A stretch of DNA of 24,961 bases from positions 1 to 24,961 of the IMG/VR virus record IMGVR_UViG_3300011113_000648. One strand, 5' to 3'. The position numbers and the translations under genes are program-made. Under the pieces are notes generated by a model. The model had not been told where the DNA came from. It searched no databases and worked only from the letters and a program-made list of their open reading frames with translations. Positions 8,263 to 17,554 of the stretch are shown here, one piece after another. This DNA comes from a virus. Position 1 is the stretch's first letter; every line of letters starts with the position of its first letter.

Positions 8263-9104
8263 TATGGGTTTCCGTATTCATACCATTTTATGACATTAGT
8301 CGTATCGCCAACTCTTAAAAGTGAGGGTGCTTGGTTTTGTTGTGGAATTTCTTTATAAACTTGGTATTCGTAGTTTGTGAAATCTAATTCCACTTTATAA
8401 TAAAAATATTGTGATTTATTAAAATTAAATTTATTTCCCGCAGAAAATGTTGATTGCGGTTCATTCATAAATCTAACAAATTGACCTGTTTTTGCATTAA
8501 AGAACTTTGCAGTCATATAAAATTCTGTTATGTTAATAAAATCTCTTTCTTTCAACCAGTAAATAAAAAACCCTTCCTTATCCGCTCCCGTGTAGTCCAA
8601 TTTCATTTTTGGTTTTTTTACTTTCACCTGTGTTTGATTATTCAACGGACCTAAAAACCCAACTCTTGTTTGTCCTTGTTGTGTTGGTATTATTACACTA
8701 AAATACGCTTTCTGATTTTCGTTTGTTTTGGTGTCGTAAAAATCTAATTTAAAAAAACTTCCTTTAAATGAGTTTGAAAAATAATATAGTTCTGAATCCG
8801 TAAAAGTTGCGTTTGCATAATCAACGGACCAATCACTTGAAGTCGCAGCTGTTACTTGTACGGTAGAATCTAAAAAGTAAAAATCGTAGTTTATATCTGT
8901 CTTATCGGGGGTTTGTAAATAAGGTTTATTTGCAAACCTTGTGGTTTCAAAATCATCAATACCGTTTATTAAGTCTTGTAATATATCATTTTCAAATTTG
9001 ACTATTCCATCATTTCTTCCTGCCATATCAAAAGTCATTTCAACAGGTATGTTAATGAATGTATCATTTGGTGTAACACTAAATCTGTAATAATTATTAT
9101 TCAC
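8262..9104 (-). CDS. Uncharacterised baseplate-region protein with GTG start (280 residues)
   Basis: I do not recognise this family. The start is GTG at 9102-9104: an in-frame TAA lies four codons upstream, and the first in-frame ATG is not until residue 23. The GTG gives an 8-base overlap (GTGAATAA) with the preceding gene, like the 8-base overlap at the next junction upstream, which supports it. The protein is soluble-looking and rich in aromatic residues (many Phe/Tyr), with no membrane helix or catalytic motif visible. The N-terminal part, VTPNDTFINIPVEMTFDMAG, looks like a beta-sandwich start. Context, between two structural-looking proteins in the tail operon, suggests a virion component. 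Confidence 0.75.
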   Translation of the reverse strand: MNNNYYRFSVTPNDTFINIPVEMTFDMAGRNDGIVKFENDILQDLINGIDDFETTRFANKPYLQTPDKTDINYDFYFLDSTVQVTAATSSDWSVDYANATFTDSELYYFSNSFKGSFFKLDFYDTKTNENQKAYFSVIIPTQQGQTRVGFLGPLNNQTQVKVKKPKMKLDYTGADKEGFFIYWLKERDFINITEFYMTAKFFNAKTGQFVRFMNEPQSTFSAGNKFNFNKSQYFYYKVELDFTNYEYQVYKEIPQQNQAPSLLRVGDTTNVIKWYEYGNP

Positions 9105-10812
9105 AATCGTCGTTTATAATTTGTTGATATTCATTAGAGAATGTGTTGTTATTTCTTTGTATTGGGTATTGTAAGAAAATACAATTTAGAAATGGATAAT
9201 GGGCTCCGTTTATAAATGGATTATTAACACCTATACCGTCACTATCAATAAACCCATACGTATATAAATCTCTCCATAACCATTTATTGTTAAACTCACT
9301 AAACCAAGAATAACCTGGTATCCCATCTACAGATTTTTTATCACCATTTTCAACATAATCACTAAAAGCCCTAATTGGTATCGAGTGGTGAGGGTTATAT
9401 AAATAACCATCAGGATAGTTTTGAGTTCCTGAAGTTTGAAATAATGTGTCATTAAATGAATATTTATGGACCATTTTTGACAAAACATATTCTTTTTGCT
9501 CAATATAATTGTATTCGCAAAAATCCCCCAAAATAACATCACCTTCATTTAATATATCATTATAGTAAAAAGTTTGACCATTATAAAAGTAAGATAATGT
9601 TGGTATGTTATCTTTATTTAAAGAACTACTGTGATTCCACCACGTATCTATTGAATTTTGTAAAAAGTTAAAATTCCACCCAACGTCAATACCACTTGGT
9701 GTTCCATTTTGATTTGGAAAAGGTTTGTTAAACCATCCCATATATCCTCTGTTTACTACAGTAAAAAATAATTCAGTTATTGGTTTTCCATTGTTGTCCA
9801 TATAAGGGGCAATTTTTATATCTTTGTCAAAGGTAAATGAAAAACTTTGGGTATTATTTTTAATCGAAACTCTTTGTATTTGATTGGGGGTTAGTGCCGA
9901 ATATTCTAATTTTTTATCAATAGCAAATGGATTGTTTTCAAATCCAATTTTACCAACATTACACTGCTCGTTATTTTTTATTATTTTGTGTAATCTTACA
10001 TAGTATATCGATTTTGTTTCTGCAGAGTTTGCAGTTTCCGTAATTCTTTTAAGATTTCCATATATACCGGTTTGGACATCAACAGGTGGGTATTTTAAAT
10101 CATAAATTGTAAAAACTTTTTCCTCTGAATTAATTGTTCCATCACCCAAAGAATAAACTTGAAAAATTGTTCTGTTGTTAATTGGGACCGATAGTTCAAC
10201 AAAGTCTCCAATTTTTAAGTTGTGAATTGTCCCACAATAAAAATAAACAAGTTGTTTACCGTTGAACTTACCTGTGGTTAAAACATAAGGAATGCCGTCA
10301 CCAGATAAAAAACCACTATTTGTTACACCAAACTTTTCATCGGTATAGGACATTGTTTGAGCCGTAGTACTGGAAAATGCGTAACTAATATAAAATGACC
10401 AATTATATGACGATGCACTTTTAGTAACAAATGGGATGTGCCCTGTAATTCCACTTACTCTTACCATTGTAAATTCATCAAATTGTGGATTTCCTTCCCA
10501 AAAATTAGAATTATTTGTAGCGTTTGTTATAGCATTTGTGTAATACAGATAATTTTTAAATGGTGTGTATGAAGTTTTACCGGTAACTACGTTATCAAAA
10601 AGATTTGTAATTTTACCAGCGACTCTAAATTTATCACTCGATTGTCTTTCTTGGTCAAAAACAGTTTGTTGATTTACTAAAATACTTCTATCCCCTTCAA
10701 TTAAATCTCTTCTATCCCCAATTAATGGTGGTTGTATCCAAACATCTCTATCAACACTACCAGCACTTCTTTCAGAACCAAGAACTATTCTTATTTCATT
10801 TTGATTACTCAT
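9097..10812 (-). CDS. Uncharacterised large tail/baseplate protein (571 residues)
   Basis: I do not recognise the family. The 571-residue protein starts at ATG 10810-10812, overlapping the stop of the 1611-residue gene by 8 bases (ATGAGTAA). The N-terminus is polar and Arg/Asp-rich (GSERSAGSVDRDVWIQPP, then GDRRDLIEGDRS). The remainder is beta-rich with many Tyr, Phe and Asn residues, as is common in phage tail proteins. Two stretches stand out: an aromatic WWNHSSS segment and a His-containing YNPHHSIPIRAFSDY segment, but neither forms a recognisable active site. There is no signal peptide or membrane helix. The tight overlap with the 1611-residue protein suggests the two products act in the same substructure. 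Structural role inferred from context. Confidence 0.75.
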   Translation of the reverse strand: MSNQNEIRIVLGSERSAGSVDRDVWIQPPLIGDRRDLIEGDRSILVNQQTVFDQERQSSDKFRVAGKITNLFDNVVTGKTSYTPFKNYLYYTNAITNATNNSNFWEGNPQFDEFTMVRVSGITGHIPFVTKSASSYNWSFYISYAFSSTTAQTMSYTDEKFGVTNSGFLSGDGIPYVLTTGKFNGKQLVYFYCGTIHNLKIGDFVELSVPINNRTIFQVYSLGDGTINSEEKVFTIYDLKYPPVDVQTGIYGNLKRITETANSAETKSIYYVRLHKIIKNNEQCNVGKIGFENNPFAIDKKLEYSALTPNQIQRVSIKNNTQSFSFTFDKDIKIAPYMDNNGKPITELFFTVVNRGYMGWFNKPFPNQNGTPSGIDVGWNFNFLQNSIDTWWNHSSSLNKDNIPTLSYFYNGQTFYYNDILNEGDVILGDFCEYNYIEQKEYVLSKMVHKYSFNDTLFQTSGTQNYPDGYLYNPHHSIPIRAFSDYVENGDKKSVDGIPGYSWFSEFNNKWLWRDLYTYGFIDSDGIGVNNPFINGAHYPFLNCIFLQYPIQRNNNTFSNEYQQIINDDCE

Positions 10813-13800
10813 CTTGATTTAAAATGTATAATTTGATGTATCTGTTTATCGCACTTTTACCTTTATTTAATCCATAATAAAAATGATTTGGTCCTCCAAC
10901 AACATACTGTTGAGGTGTTCCTGCCGGCCAATTAGGATTTGACAATCCTTGTGGAGTCTGATTAAAAATAAATCCTCTTCGTCCCGTAGTTGAAGAATTA
11001 AAATATGGTGTTGTTGGTGGTTTAAAACTAAAATTTTGATAGGCTTGTGAGTAAAATCCTCCACTTGGTAATACGTCGGTGTACCAATCATTTTTATCTG
11101 AACCAAATATTGTTGTTGTAACATCAGATTTCCATTGGTAAGTTGGTACAACTTGTGTTTTTGGATATCCAAAAAAGTTAGTCAGTGTTGGTGTGAAAGT
11201 TTGAATTCCAGGACTTAAAGTCAATCTGTTTACTGTGTTAGAGCTAAAAAATATCCCCATAAGTGCATCTCCCGTACCTAAGTAAAGTTCATTGTCAGAA
11301 TAGTTATCTTCATCAAATTCTTCTATACCATATTCAGAATTTATTGAAAACATTTGAGCAACGTCACCATCTATTCTATCTTCACTTCTTGAAAACATCC
11401 TATTAATTGATGCATCACCTAAACCTAAAACTTGTCCCCAAAAGTTAGAATTTATGAGTCTCGATATAATGAAAAGTTGTAAAATTTCAGAAGTATCATT
11501 ATATGATGTACTTTTTATTGTTTCAATCATATATCCTTCAAAATTTGGATTTGTACAAATTTCTTTTGTGAATTCATCTCTTGGTCCTAAATCCATAATT
11601 GTTGTTGGGAAAAACAAATTACGAACATTCATTCCTTTAAAATTTGCATCTTGCATGTCTTGTCTAGGTTTTTGTCCTATGAAATTAGTTCCATCGTAAA
11701 CAGCACTTCTATAAAAAAGTGAGTTACTCGTCCCTCTAGTGTAGAAAATTGGACCTTGATATGCTCTTCTTGTACTATCGGGAGTTCCGCAGAACTTATA
11801 TTTTTTTGGTTGTCCCGTTATACTTAATATTGTTTGTTTTTTTAATGAAAACATGTATAATGTTCCATTTACCCAATTATTTTGAAAAACTTGTGAAAAT
11901 ATTCCACGGCAAGCGGCAAACACCATTCTGAATCTTGATTTCCATTCAAAAAAGTAAACCACATCTTTAGGTATTGATACTATCAATGGGTTATCAACAA
12001 ACTTATAACAACCTCCTGACATTCTCTTACCGTTAGGATTTTCACTACATGGATTTTGAACCGAAAAAGAAGTTCCTCCTCCTTGATAACATTTTAATAC
12101 TGTCATATTTTCACAAGTCAAAGAGGCTAATACCGTACTAGATACTTGACTTGGAGTATCTCCTGTAAGGTCCTGAGCATTATTAGTTGTGTCTCCAGGT
12201 CCATTAGTTGTGGGAGCCAATGTCACACCTCCGCCTCCATCAATAGTATATATAGAAAAGTTGTCATTTAAAAATAAACTGAAAGAACTGTTACCACTTA
12301 CCTCAGTTATATCTGAAGTTGGTAATCTATCTGACCTAAATACAATATTTGTTGGGTTTGATACCGTTATATTTGTACTAACGGTTGTGTGGTAGGCCGG
12401 TGAGTAAACTCTAGTTGTTGTGTTTGTAGTATTTAAAGGGGTGCCAGGAACTGCGGTTGACGCAATTAATGAACCGCCTTCGATATTACCTTGAGGACTT
12501 AAAACACCATTTGTCCATTGGAATGCCAATCTGTTATTTCCAACGCTAGGTTGTATATTAGAATAGACCCCTTGTGGTGATGTAAAATACCCCAAATTAA
12601 GAGCATCTGAACTGTAAGCTTTAAATGCACTTTGTGATTTATCGGTCGAGTTGTAATAGTATGGACTGTTATTTGTAAATGCCGAAAATAATACAGGGTC
12701 AGGAATAAAACCAAATGATGGATGATAAAGAGAAACGTTTGTGTTATTTGAAACCAAATGTGATTCTGGCGTCTTATAATCATTAAACCACAAACCACTA
12801 CCCGTATTTTGTTGTATTGGTATATTCAGATGATAACTACCCTCAACAAATGGCCCTGTTCCTAAGTTATAACCAAATAGTTTTGATAAATCATATTTTA
12901 TGTTTTGTTTTTCTGTATATGGGTCAGTTCCTCTTGTTAAGAAAATTACCTCGTAATTTGCAAAATTATCGATAAATTTGATTGGGAATACATAGTCGCA
13001 CTGTTGAGGTGATAAACCATAACAAAATCTTTGTGTTTTTTTAAATAGGTATTTATTTAGTAGTCCACCTGAAGTGTTTGTCATACCAGAAAACTGTGTT
13101 ACGGTTCCTCCTGTAATTACTTGGAAGTATTCTACACCGGCAGGAAATTTGTAATCTTTTCCGTCTTCAGAGATTTTTAACTTTAGGTTTGCGGTTTGTT
13201 GTGTTCCATTTTGATTTATATAATTCACAGGCACTGTCACTAAACTTGATGCATTATATAAAGTTGTTCCTGTTATAGAGTTAGTATTAAATTGGTTAGC
13301 GTTTGTAATACCTGTTAAATTAGGGTCATTAATTTTACTAATGTCTTGAAATGTTAATATTTGTCCAGGAGGTAATCCGTTAAATGTTCCACTATCAACA
13401 AACAACATTAATACATTATCGGTAAATGGTTGTGACGCATCAACCGTTACAGTATTTGGAATTGTGTTTCTAACCGTAGTTTGAATGAGGTTTTCTCCAT
13501 CAAAATATCTTTGTCTTATATTTGCAAGATTTAAAGATTGTGATAAAGTAACATCATTTGCTAAAAATTTTGTCCCTCCTTGAGCCGGAATTTCAGCAAT
13601 TGGTGTTTTTATTAGTTTATCATCATTATTACCTAAATTTTGAAATTGATATCCTGCCATGGCTTGTGAAACGCCGTTGTTGTATGCTGGTACATCGTTA
13701 GAGTTTGCGGCCAATATTGAATTATACGTACTAAAACTGACCGTAGAATTTGTATCACCAAGTGGGCTATTATTTTGTGACGATATTGAACTGTTTGCCG

Positions 13801-15640
13801 TCTGTGCAAATGAGGATTGTGTAGTGTCTTCTGTTAATGGCTCATCGGTACATGGACAAGCCTCACAATCGGGGTATGACAACATCGGTAATGATATTCT
13901 TTTGAAAGGGTTGTCTTTATCGAGAGGTTTAATAGCTTCTTTTTTACAACCACCCTTAGGTCTTGCACCGAATGTTATCGCACTAATAGCCAAACAAATA
14001 CCGTAAATAACGACGTTAATTAACCAAATTAATAAATTTATTATTATTCTAATTATTGGATATAAGAGCGCCAATACATGTAAAATAATTATTAAAGTTA
14101 TAAAAGTTGGAGTTATAAGTATTGTTAATAAACTAAAAAGAAAAAATATAAAATCAAAATTTCTCACACCGTCATTAACGGGAAACCTGTTTGTTGTTGT
14201 TGTACATCTTCTATCTGTTATTTCTTTAATACCTAAGTGTCGACTTCTATTAAATCCCCATTTCCATCTATCAATAAAATTAGAAATTGTATAAACTTTG
14301 TTAAAGTGAAATTCATAAAACTTATCTTGACAATTAACCGCCTCTTGAATCATTTGTTGTCCGATTGTGGTATTAACATCTCCATAGTCGTCCCAATCCA
14401 AACTAAAGGCATAAGATTTTAACTGAGCTGTTGGGTCGGTAGGTGTATCCACATTTGCAGTTGTCCAACCCCATTCTTTTATATTAGGAACAAGGTAGTC
14501 TGCTCTTAAAACACTTGACCTCATACCATCCTCATTTTGGTATTGAATTCTAAATCTATATTTACCTTTTGTGGGAATACCAACTTTGGGGTCTTGTGAT
14601 ACGACTTGTTCTCCAAATTCATTAGTTGTAACATAATCTAAATTCATAGGGACATTAACCAACCAAGTACCGTTATCATCAATAACTTTTCCTCCTTCAG
14701 GTAATGAGTACTGTTCTAATGCAGGTCTACCATTTACATCGTAATTAATTGTTTGTCTTATTGCCAAAATAGTTCCTTGACCTGTTACCAAATCACATAA
14801 ATTTCCAGAGTCTTTTTTAGGTTTACAATTTGATTTTAAAAAATCTTCTTCACTTGTTGAAAATATAGACCCCATAAAAACCGCTTGAGGGGTAATTTCT
14901 ATACCCAAATCTCTTAAATCAAAATCAACCCTTGTTATTCCAACATTACAAATATTCTCTTCACCCCAAAAAGATGCTACATCAATATCTTTTTTCTGTC
15001 CAACTATTTGTGGTAAAGAATCTAAATCCGTAGATGATTTAAATTTGTCCCCATCGAATTGTTCAGAAGTTCCACGACCCAATCTAATTAAATCTGCAGG
15101 TCTAAGAGAAAAACACCCAATGTTTGATAAGTCCAAATCTAATACCGCAGTTTGAATTCCTAATGGAACACCAACAATCATAAAGTCACCACTTTCGTTT
15201 GTTTTTACAGTATACTTATAATATTTTTCGTAAATTTCTAATACTTCTTTTCTTTTTAAAACGTCTTCAACATCAGGAAATGTTCCAGTAGCCGTGTGTC
15301 CTCCATATTCTTGAACATATGGTAATAAATTGTATCTGAAACCTTCTTCGTTTTTTTGGTCTGGTCTTTTGTATGGGTATAGTGTTGAGATAATTGGGTC
15401 ATTTTCATCAAAAGCGTCTAAAGGGACAAAAATCGATACGTTTGCATTTGGTACTCCGTAACCACCGTTAACTACAACCCTTCCCGCCACTACACCATAA
15501 TCTGCACAAAACCTAGTGTACACATCTTCTTGTCTCAATTTTAGAGAAAGTATTTCTAAAAAATCAAAATCTTGAGTTACGTTGATTCTTAAGTTTTGGT
15601 CTTTGAGCGGTTGAGCCTTTAGTCTATATGTTTTTGTCAT
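10805..15640 (-). CDS. Giant baseplate-region protein with an internal hydrophobic multi-helix segment
   Basis: A 1611-residue protein, the largest in the window. Residues about 50-172 resemble a carboxypeptidase-regulatory-like beta domain: VAGRVVVNGGYGVPNANVSI at the start, TNESGDFMIVGVPLG near the end, with an insertion between. Residues 495-557 are almost uninterrupted Phe/Leu/Ile/Val and could make two or three membrane-spanning helices, broken at TP and YP. A basic patch (RPKGGCKK) and a Cys motif (C592-x2-C595-x-C597) follow. The remaining thousand residues are beta-type, with further Cys-rich segments. It lies between gp6 and the other wedge genes, has ATG at 15638-15640, and its stop overlaps the next gene by 8 bases. 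Possible roles are a tail-tip protein that enters the membrane during DNA entry, or a protein with a buried hydrophobic core. No known family is assigned. Confidence 0.8.
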   Translation of the reverse strand: MTKTYRLKAQPLKDQNLRINVTQDFDFLEILSLKLRQEDVYTRFCADYGVVAGRVVVNGGYGVPNANVSIFVPLDAFDENDPIISTLYPYKRPDQKNEEGFRYNLLPYVQEYGGHTATGTFPDVEDVLKRKEVLEIYEKYYKYTVKTNESGDFMIVGVPLGIQTAVLDLDLSNIGCFSLRPADLIRLGRGTSEQFDGDKFKSSTDLDSLPQIVGQKKDIDVASFWGEENICNVGITRVDFDLRDLGIEITPQAVFMGSIFSTSEEDFLKSNCKPKKDSGNLCDLVTGQGTILAIRQTINYDVNGRPALEQYSLPEGGKVIDDNGTWLVNVPMNLDYVTTNEFGEQVVSQDPKVGIPTKGKYRFRIQYQNEDGMRSSVLRADYLVPNIKEWGWTTANVDTPTDPTAQLKSYAFSLDWDDYGDVNTTIGQQMIQEAVNCQDKFYEFHFNKVYTISNFIDRWKWGFNRSRHLGIKEITDRRCTTTTNRFPVNDGVRNFDFIFFLFSLLTILITPTFITLIIILHVLALLYPIIRIIINLLIWLINVVIYGICLAISAITFGARPKGGCKKEAIKPLDKDNPFKRISLPMLSYPDCEACPCTDEPLTEDTTQSSFAQTANSSISSQNNSPLGDTNSTVSFSTYNSILAANSNDVPAYNNGVSQAMAGYQFQNLGNNDDKLIKTPIAEIPAQGGTKFLANDVTLSQSLNLANIRQRYFDGENLIQTTVRNTIPNTVTVDASQPFTDNVLMLFVDSGTFNGLPPGQILTFQDISKINDPNLTGITNANQFNTNSITGTTLYNASSLVTVPVNYINQNGTQQTANLKLKISEDGKDYKFPAGVEYFQVITGGTVTQFSGMTNTSGGLLNKYLFKKTQRFCYGLSPQQCDYVFPIKFIDNFANYEVIFLTRGTDPYTEKQNIKYDLSKLFGYNLGTGPFVEGSYHLNIPIQQNTGSGLWFNDYKTPESHLVSNNTNVSLYHPSFGFIPDPVLFSAFTNNSPYYYNSTDKSQSAFKAYSSDALNLGYFTSPQGVYSNIQPSVGNNRLAFQWTNGVLSPQGNIEGGSLIASTAVPGTPLNTTNTTTRVYSPAYHTTVSTNITVSNPTNIVFRSDRLPTSDITEVSGNSSFSLFLNDNFSIYTIDGGGGVTLAPTTNGPGDTTNNAQDLTGDTPSQVSSTVLASLTCENMTVLKCYQGGGTSFSVQNPCSENPNGKRMSGGCYKFVDNPLIVSIPKDVVYFFEWKSRFRMVFAACRGIFSQVFQNNWVNGTLYMFSLKKQTILSITGQPKKYKFCGTPDSTRRAYQGPIFYTRGTSNSLFYRSAVYDGTNFIGQKPRQDMQDANFKGMNVRNLFFPTTIMDLGPRDEFTKEICTNPNFEGYMIETIKSTSYNDTSEILQLFIISRLINSNFWGQVLGLGDASINRMFSRSEDRIDGDVAQMFSINSEYGIEEFDEDNYSDNELYLGTGDALMGIFFSSNTVNRLTLSPGIQTFTPTLTNFFGYPKTQVVPTYQWKSDVTTTIFGSDKNDWYTDVLPSGGFYSQAYQNFSFKPPTTPYFNSSTTGRRGFIFNQTPQGLSNPNWPAGTPQQYVVGGPNHFYYGLNKGKSAINRYIKLYILNQDE

Positions 15641-15653
15641 TTATTGTTTTAAA

Positions 15654-15661
15654 ATAAATAG
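15654..15661 (-). promoter_or_regulatory. CTATTTAT motif before the 1611-residue gene
   Basis: On the minus strand CTATTTAT lies 13 bases before the ATG at 15640, in the 74-base gap (15641-15714) after gp6. The gap is otherwise AT-rich. It also contains a weak interrupted inverted repeat, minus-strand TAGTTTTT with AAAAACCTA, which I do not rate as a terminator. This is one of three identical octamers at comparable spacing. Regulatory function is a hypothesis. Confidence 0.3.
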
Positions 15662-15714
15662 ATAATTTAGGTTTTTTATTAAAAACTAATCATCTAAGTA
15701 ATAAAATAAATGAT

Positions 15715-17553
15715 TTAGTAGAAGTCTACAGTCCTTAATTGTTTAACTCGCACATTAATGTCTCGAGAATCAAATCTAATTTGATATATTTGGTCAGGCT
15801 CTGCGAATATTGTGTCATCAATCAAAAGAATTTCTTTTGTTTCCAAGTCCACATACCTTTGTGAAGTTTCAGATGAAGAATATTGACCACCTACTTTATT
15901 GTAAATTTTCAAATCGGTAAGTGTGTTTACTCCGGCAGTATTTTGAATTAATCGTCTTACTTCAGAAACGTTGAGGTTTTGACCTAAGTCTCTATTTTGT
16001 GGATTCATGTATCTCGATACTTGGTCAATAATTTGAGTTATAATTTGACTTTGAGCTGTATTGTTTTCTATTACAACTGAAATTTCAAATTCTAAATCAA
16101 TAACTTTAGCAACATCAATAGATATGTAGTCGTTTATCATCCTATATTTTGATAGATAAGTTGCAAGATTTGTTTTAAGAGTATTTGGGACTGTCTGTGT
16201 CAAATTACCATCACCATCATAAGATAAAATTTGAACGGTAATTTTATTGTTATTTTCAGTGATTGCAACTTTCGATGGTGCACCAAACTTACCAGGCATT
16301 GTGTCTATCAAAGATTTGTAATCATTTACAGTCACTGCTCTTTTTTGAGATGCAAAATTAAATGCCACCATGTTTCTAGTCTCTTCGATTGTTGGTTGGT
16401 TTGCCCCTCCAACAGCACTTGTAACATTATTTACTTTTATTGATTGTATGACACTTTGATTAATTTGTGACGAAGGCCCATTTACCGACAAATCAATCAA
16501 TCCAACTTGATTGATTGCACCAACACCAACATTCGAAACCGTTCCTCCACCAACACGATATTGGACAAACAAAGTAGTATTTGGTGTTACGGTTAAACCT
16601 AATCCAATATTATTTTGATAATTCTGTATTTTCAAAGGCATTCCAATATTTGCGAACTGTTGTAATTGTTGGTTCGGTGTTGTTGTTGCAGCACCAAATT
16701 GAATTTTCATATATCCTTCTGGTGTGTATTCTGTAATAAACCTATTATCTGTTTTAATATATTTTCCTACCTTTATACCTGCATTATCAATTGGTTTTGT
16801 TGTATCTTCAATAAACACCGTATCTTCCGCTAATGCGTCGACTTCATACCATTTATTTTGACTTGTTATAAATTCAGCGTTAGTTGGTGTTGATTGATAT
16901 TGTGTCCCATCTTTTTGAATTATGGTTGTAACAGATAATACATCTTTTTCAGGTAAGAAAAAATTATAAAAAGGAACTACATCTGCAGCGTTAACAACTT
17001 GTTTATAAACTTTGGTTACACCATTGAGAACTACTTCTCTTTTTGTAATTATATAACTAATTATTTTATTATTGGCGTCAAAAACGGGAATTTTTGTTCT
17101 ATTATTAAAACCTTCGTTATTATATTGTGTTGAAAAGTCAACGTCGTATACAGTTTCAAAAGTTTGTCCTCCACCATTAAACTGAGCACCAGCCCTCAAA
17201 ATACCAAGATAACGTGTGTCTTCATTGTCTCCAAATGCCGGAACTTGTATTGAAATATCCGCTAAAGCAACTGATGGTCTAAAACCTGGAATTTTTAATC
17301 CATAGGTCCTTGCAATATTGAAAATAGACGACCTTTGTTGTGCGTATTGTAGAACAGTTTCTTGAATACTTCTATCAATATGAAAATGTAGATTGTCACC
17401 GATAGCGGCATTCAAATCCATTAATACTGAAAAAATTGACGCATCATTAAAGTTTTGTATTACTTCGGGGTAATATTGTTGTGTATAATTGATGAGGTCT
17501 TTTCTGAGACTATCAAAATCTCTACTAGTATAGTTAATTTTTTGTGTTGCCAT
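15715..17553 (-). CDS. gp6: Baseplate wedge protein, T4 gp6 / P2 gpJ family
   Basis: A 612-residue protein, close to T4 gp6 (660 residues). In T4, gp6 forms the ring joining the wedges of the contractile-tail baseplate. Diagnostic parts are the N-terminus NYTSRDFDSLRKDL with YYPE, the helical DASIFSVLMDLNAAIGDNL, and the J-type core at about 370-415: SAVGGANQPTIEETRN, then the RAVTVNDYKSLI strand-helix. The C-terminal region, about 470-600, looks like the gp6/J tail that contacts neighbouring wedge subunits. The ATG is one base after the gp25 stop (TAACATG), so the pair is a tight unit in the same W-J order as in P2. A 74-base gap follows. Family assignment is firm; no unusual residue changes are evident. 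Confidence 0.92.
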   Translation of the reverse strand: MATQKINYTSRDFDSLRKDLINYTQQYYPEVIQNFNDASIFSVLMDLNAAIGDNLHFHIDRSIQETVLQYAQQRSSIFNIARTYGLKIPGFRPSVALADISIQVPAFGDNEDTRYLGILRAGAQFNGGGQTFETVYDVDFSTQYNNEGFNNRTKIPVFDANNKIISYIITKREVVLNGVTKVYKQVVNAADVVPFYNFFLPEKDVLSVTTIIQKDGTQYQSTPTNAEFITSQNKWYEVDALAEDTVFIEDTTKPIDNAGIKVGKYIKTDNRFITEYTPEGYMKIQFGAATTTPNQQLQQFANIGMPLKIQNYQNNIGLGLTVTPNTTLFVQYRVGGGTVSNVGVGAINQVGLIDLSVNGPSSQINQSVIQSIKVNNVTSAVGGANQPTIEETRNMVAFNFASQKRAVTVNDYKSLIDTMPGKFGAPSKVAITENNNKITVQILSYDGDGNLTQTVPNTLKTNLATYLSKYRMINDYISIDVAKVIDLEFEISVVIENNTAQSQIITQIIDQVSRYMNPQNRDLGQNLNVSEVRRLIQNTAGVNTLTDLKIYNKVGGQYSSSETSQRYVDLETKEILLIDDTIFAEPDQIYQIRFDSRDINVRVKQLRTVDFY

Positions 17554-17554
17554 G

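Noticed and set aside
10867-11172. Minus-strand 101-codon frame in a second frame of the 1611-residue gene
   Set aside because: Composition is dominated by His, Gln, Ile and Leu as expected from a frame-shifted reading of AT-rich coding DNA; it is fully nested in a real gene.
13659-14006. Plus-strand open frame of 115 codons, the longest on that strand
   Set aside because: It is antisense to the 1611-residue gene, whose frame is continuous and has domain-like features. The plus-strand product shows no motif or gene-like context.
15665-15695. Possible terminator in the gap after gp6
   Set aside because: The inverted repeat (TAGTTTTT with AAAAACCTA) is interrupted, nearly all A-T pairs, and lacks a proper T tail after a GC stem.
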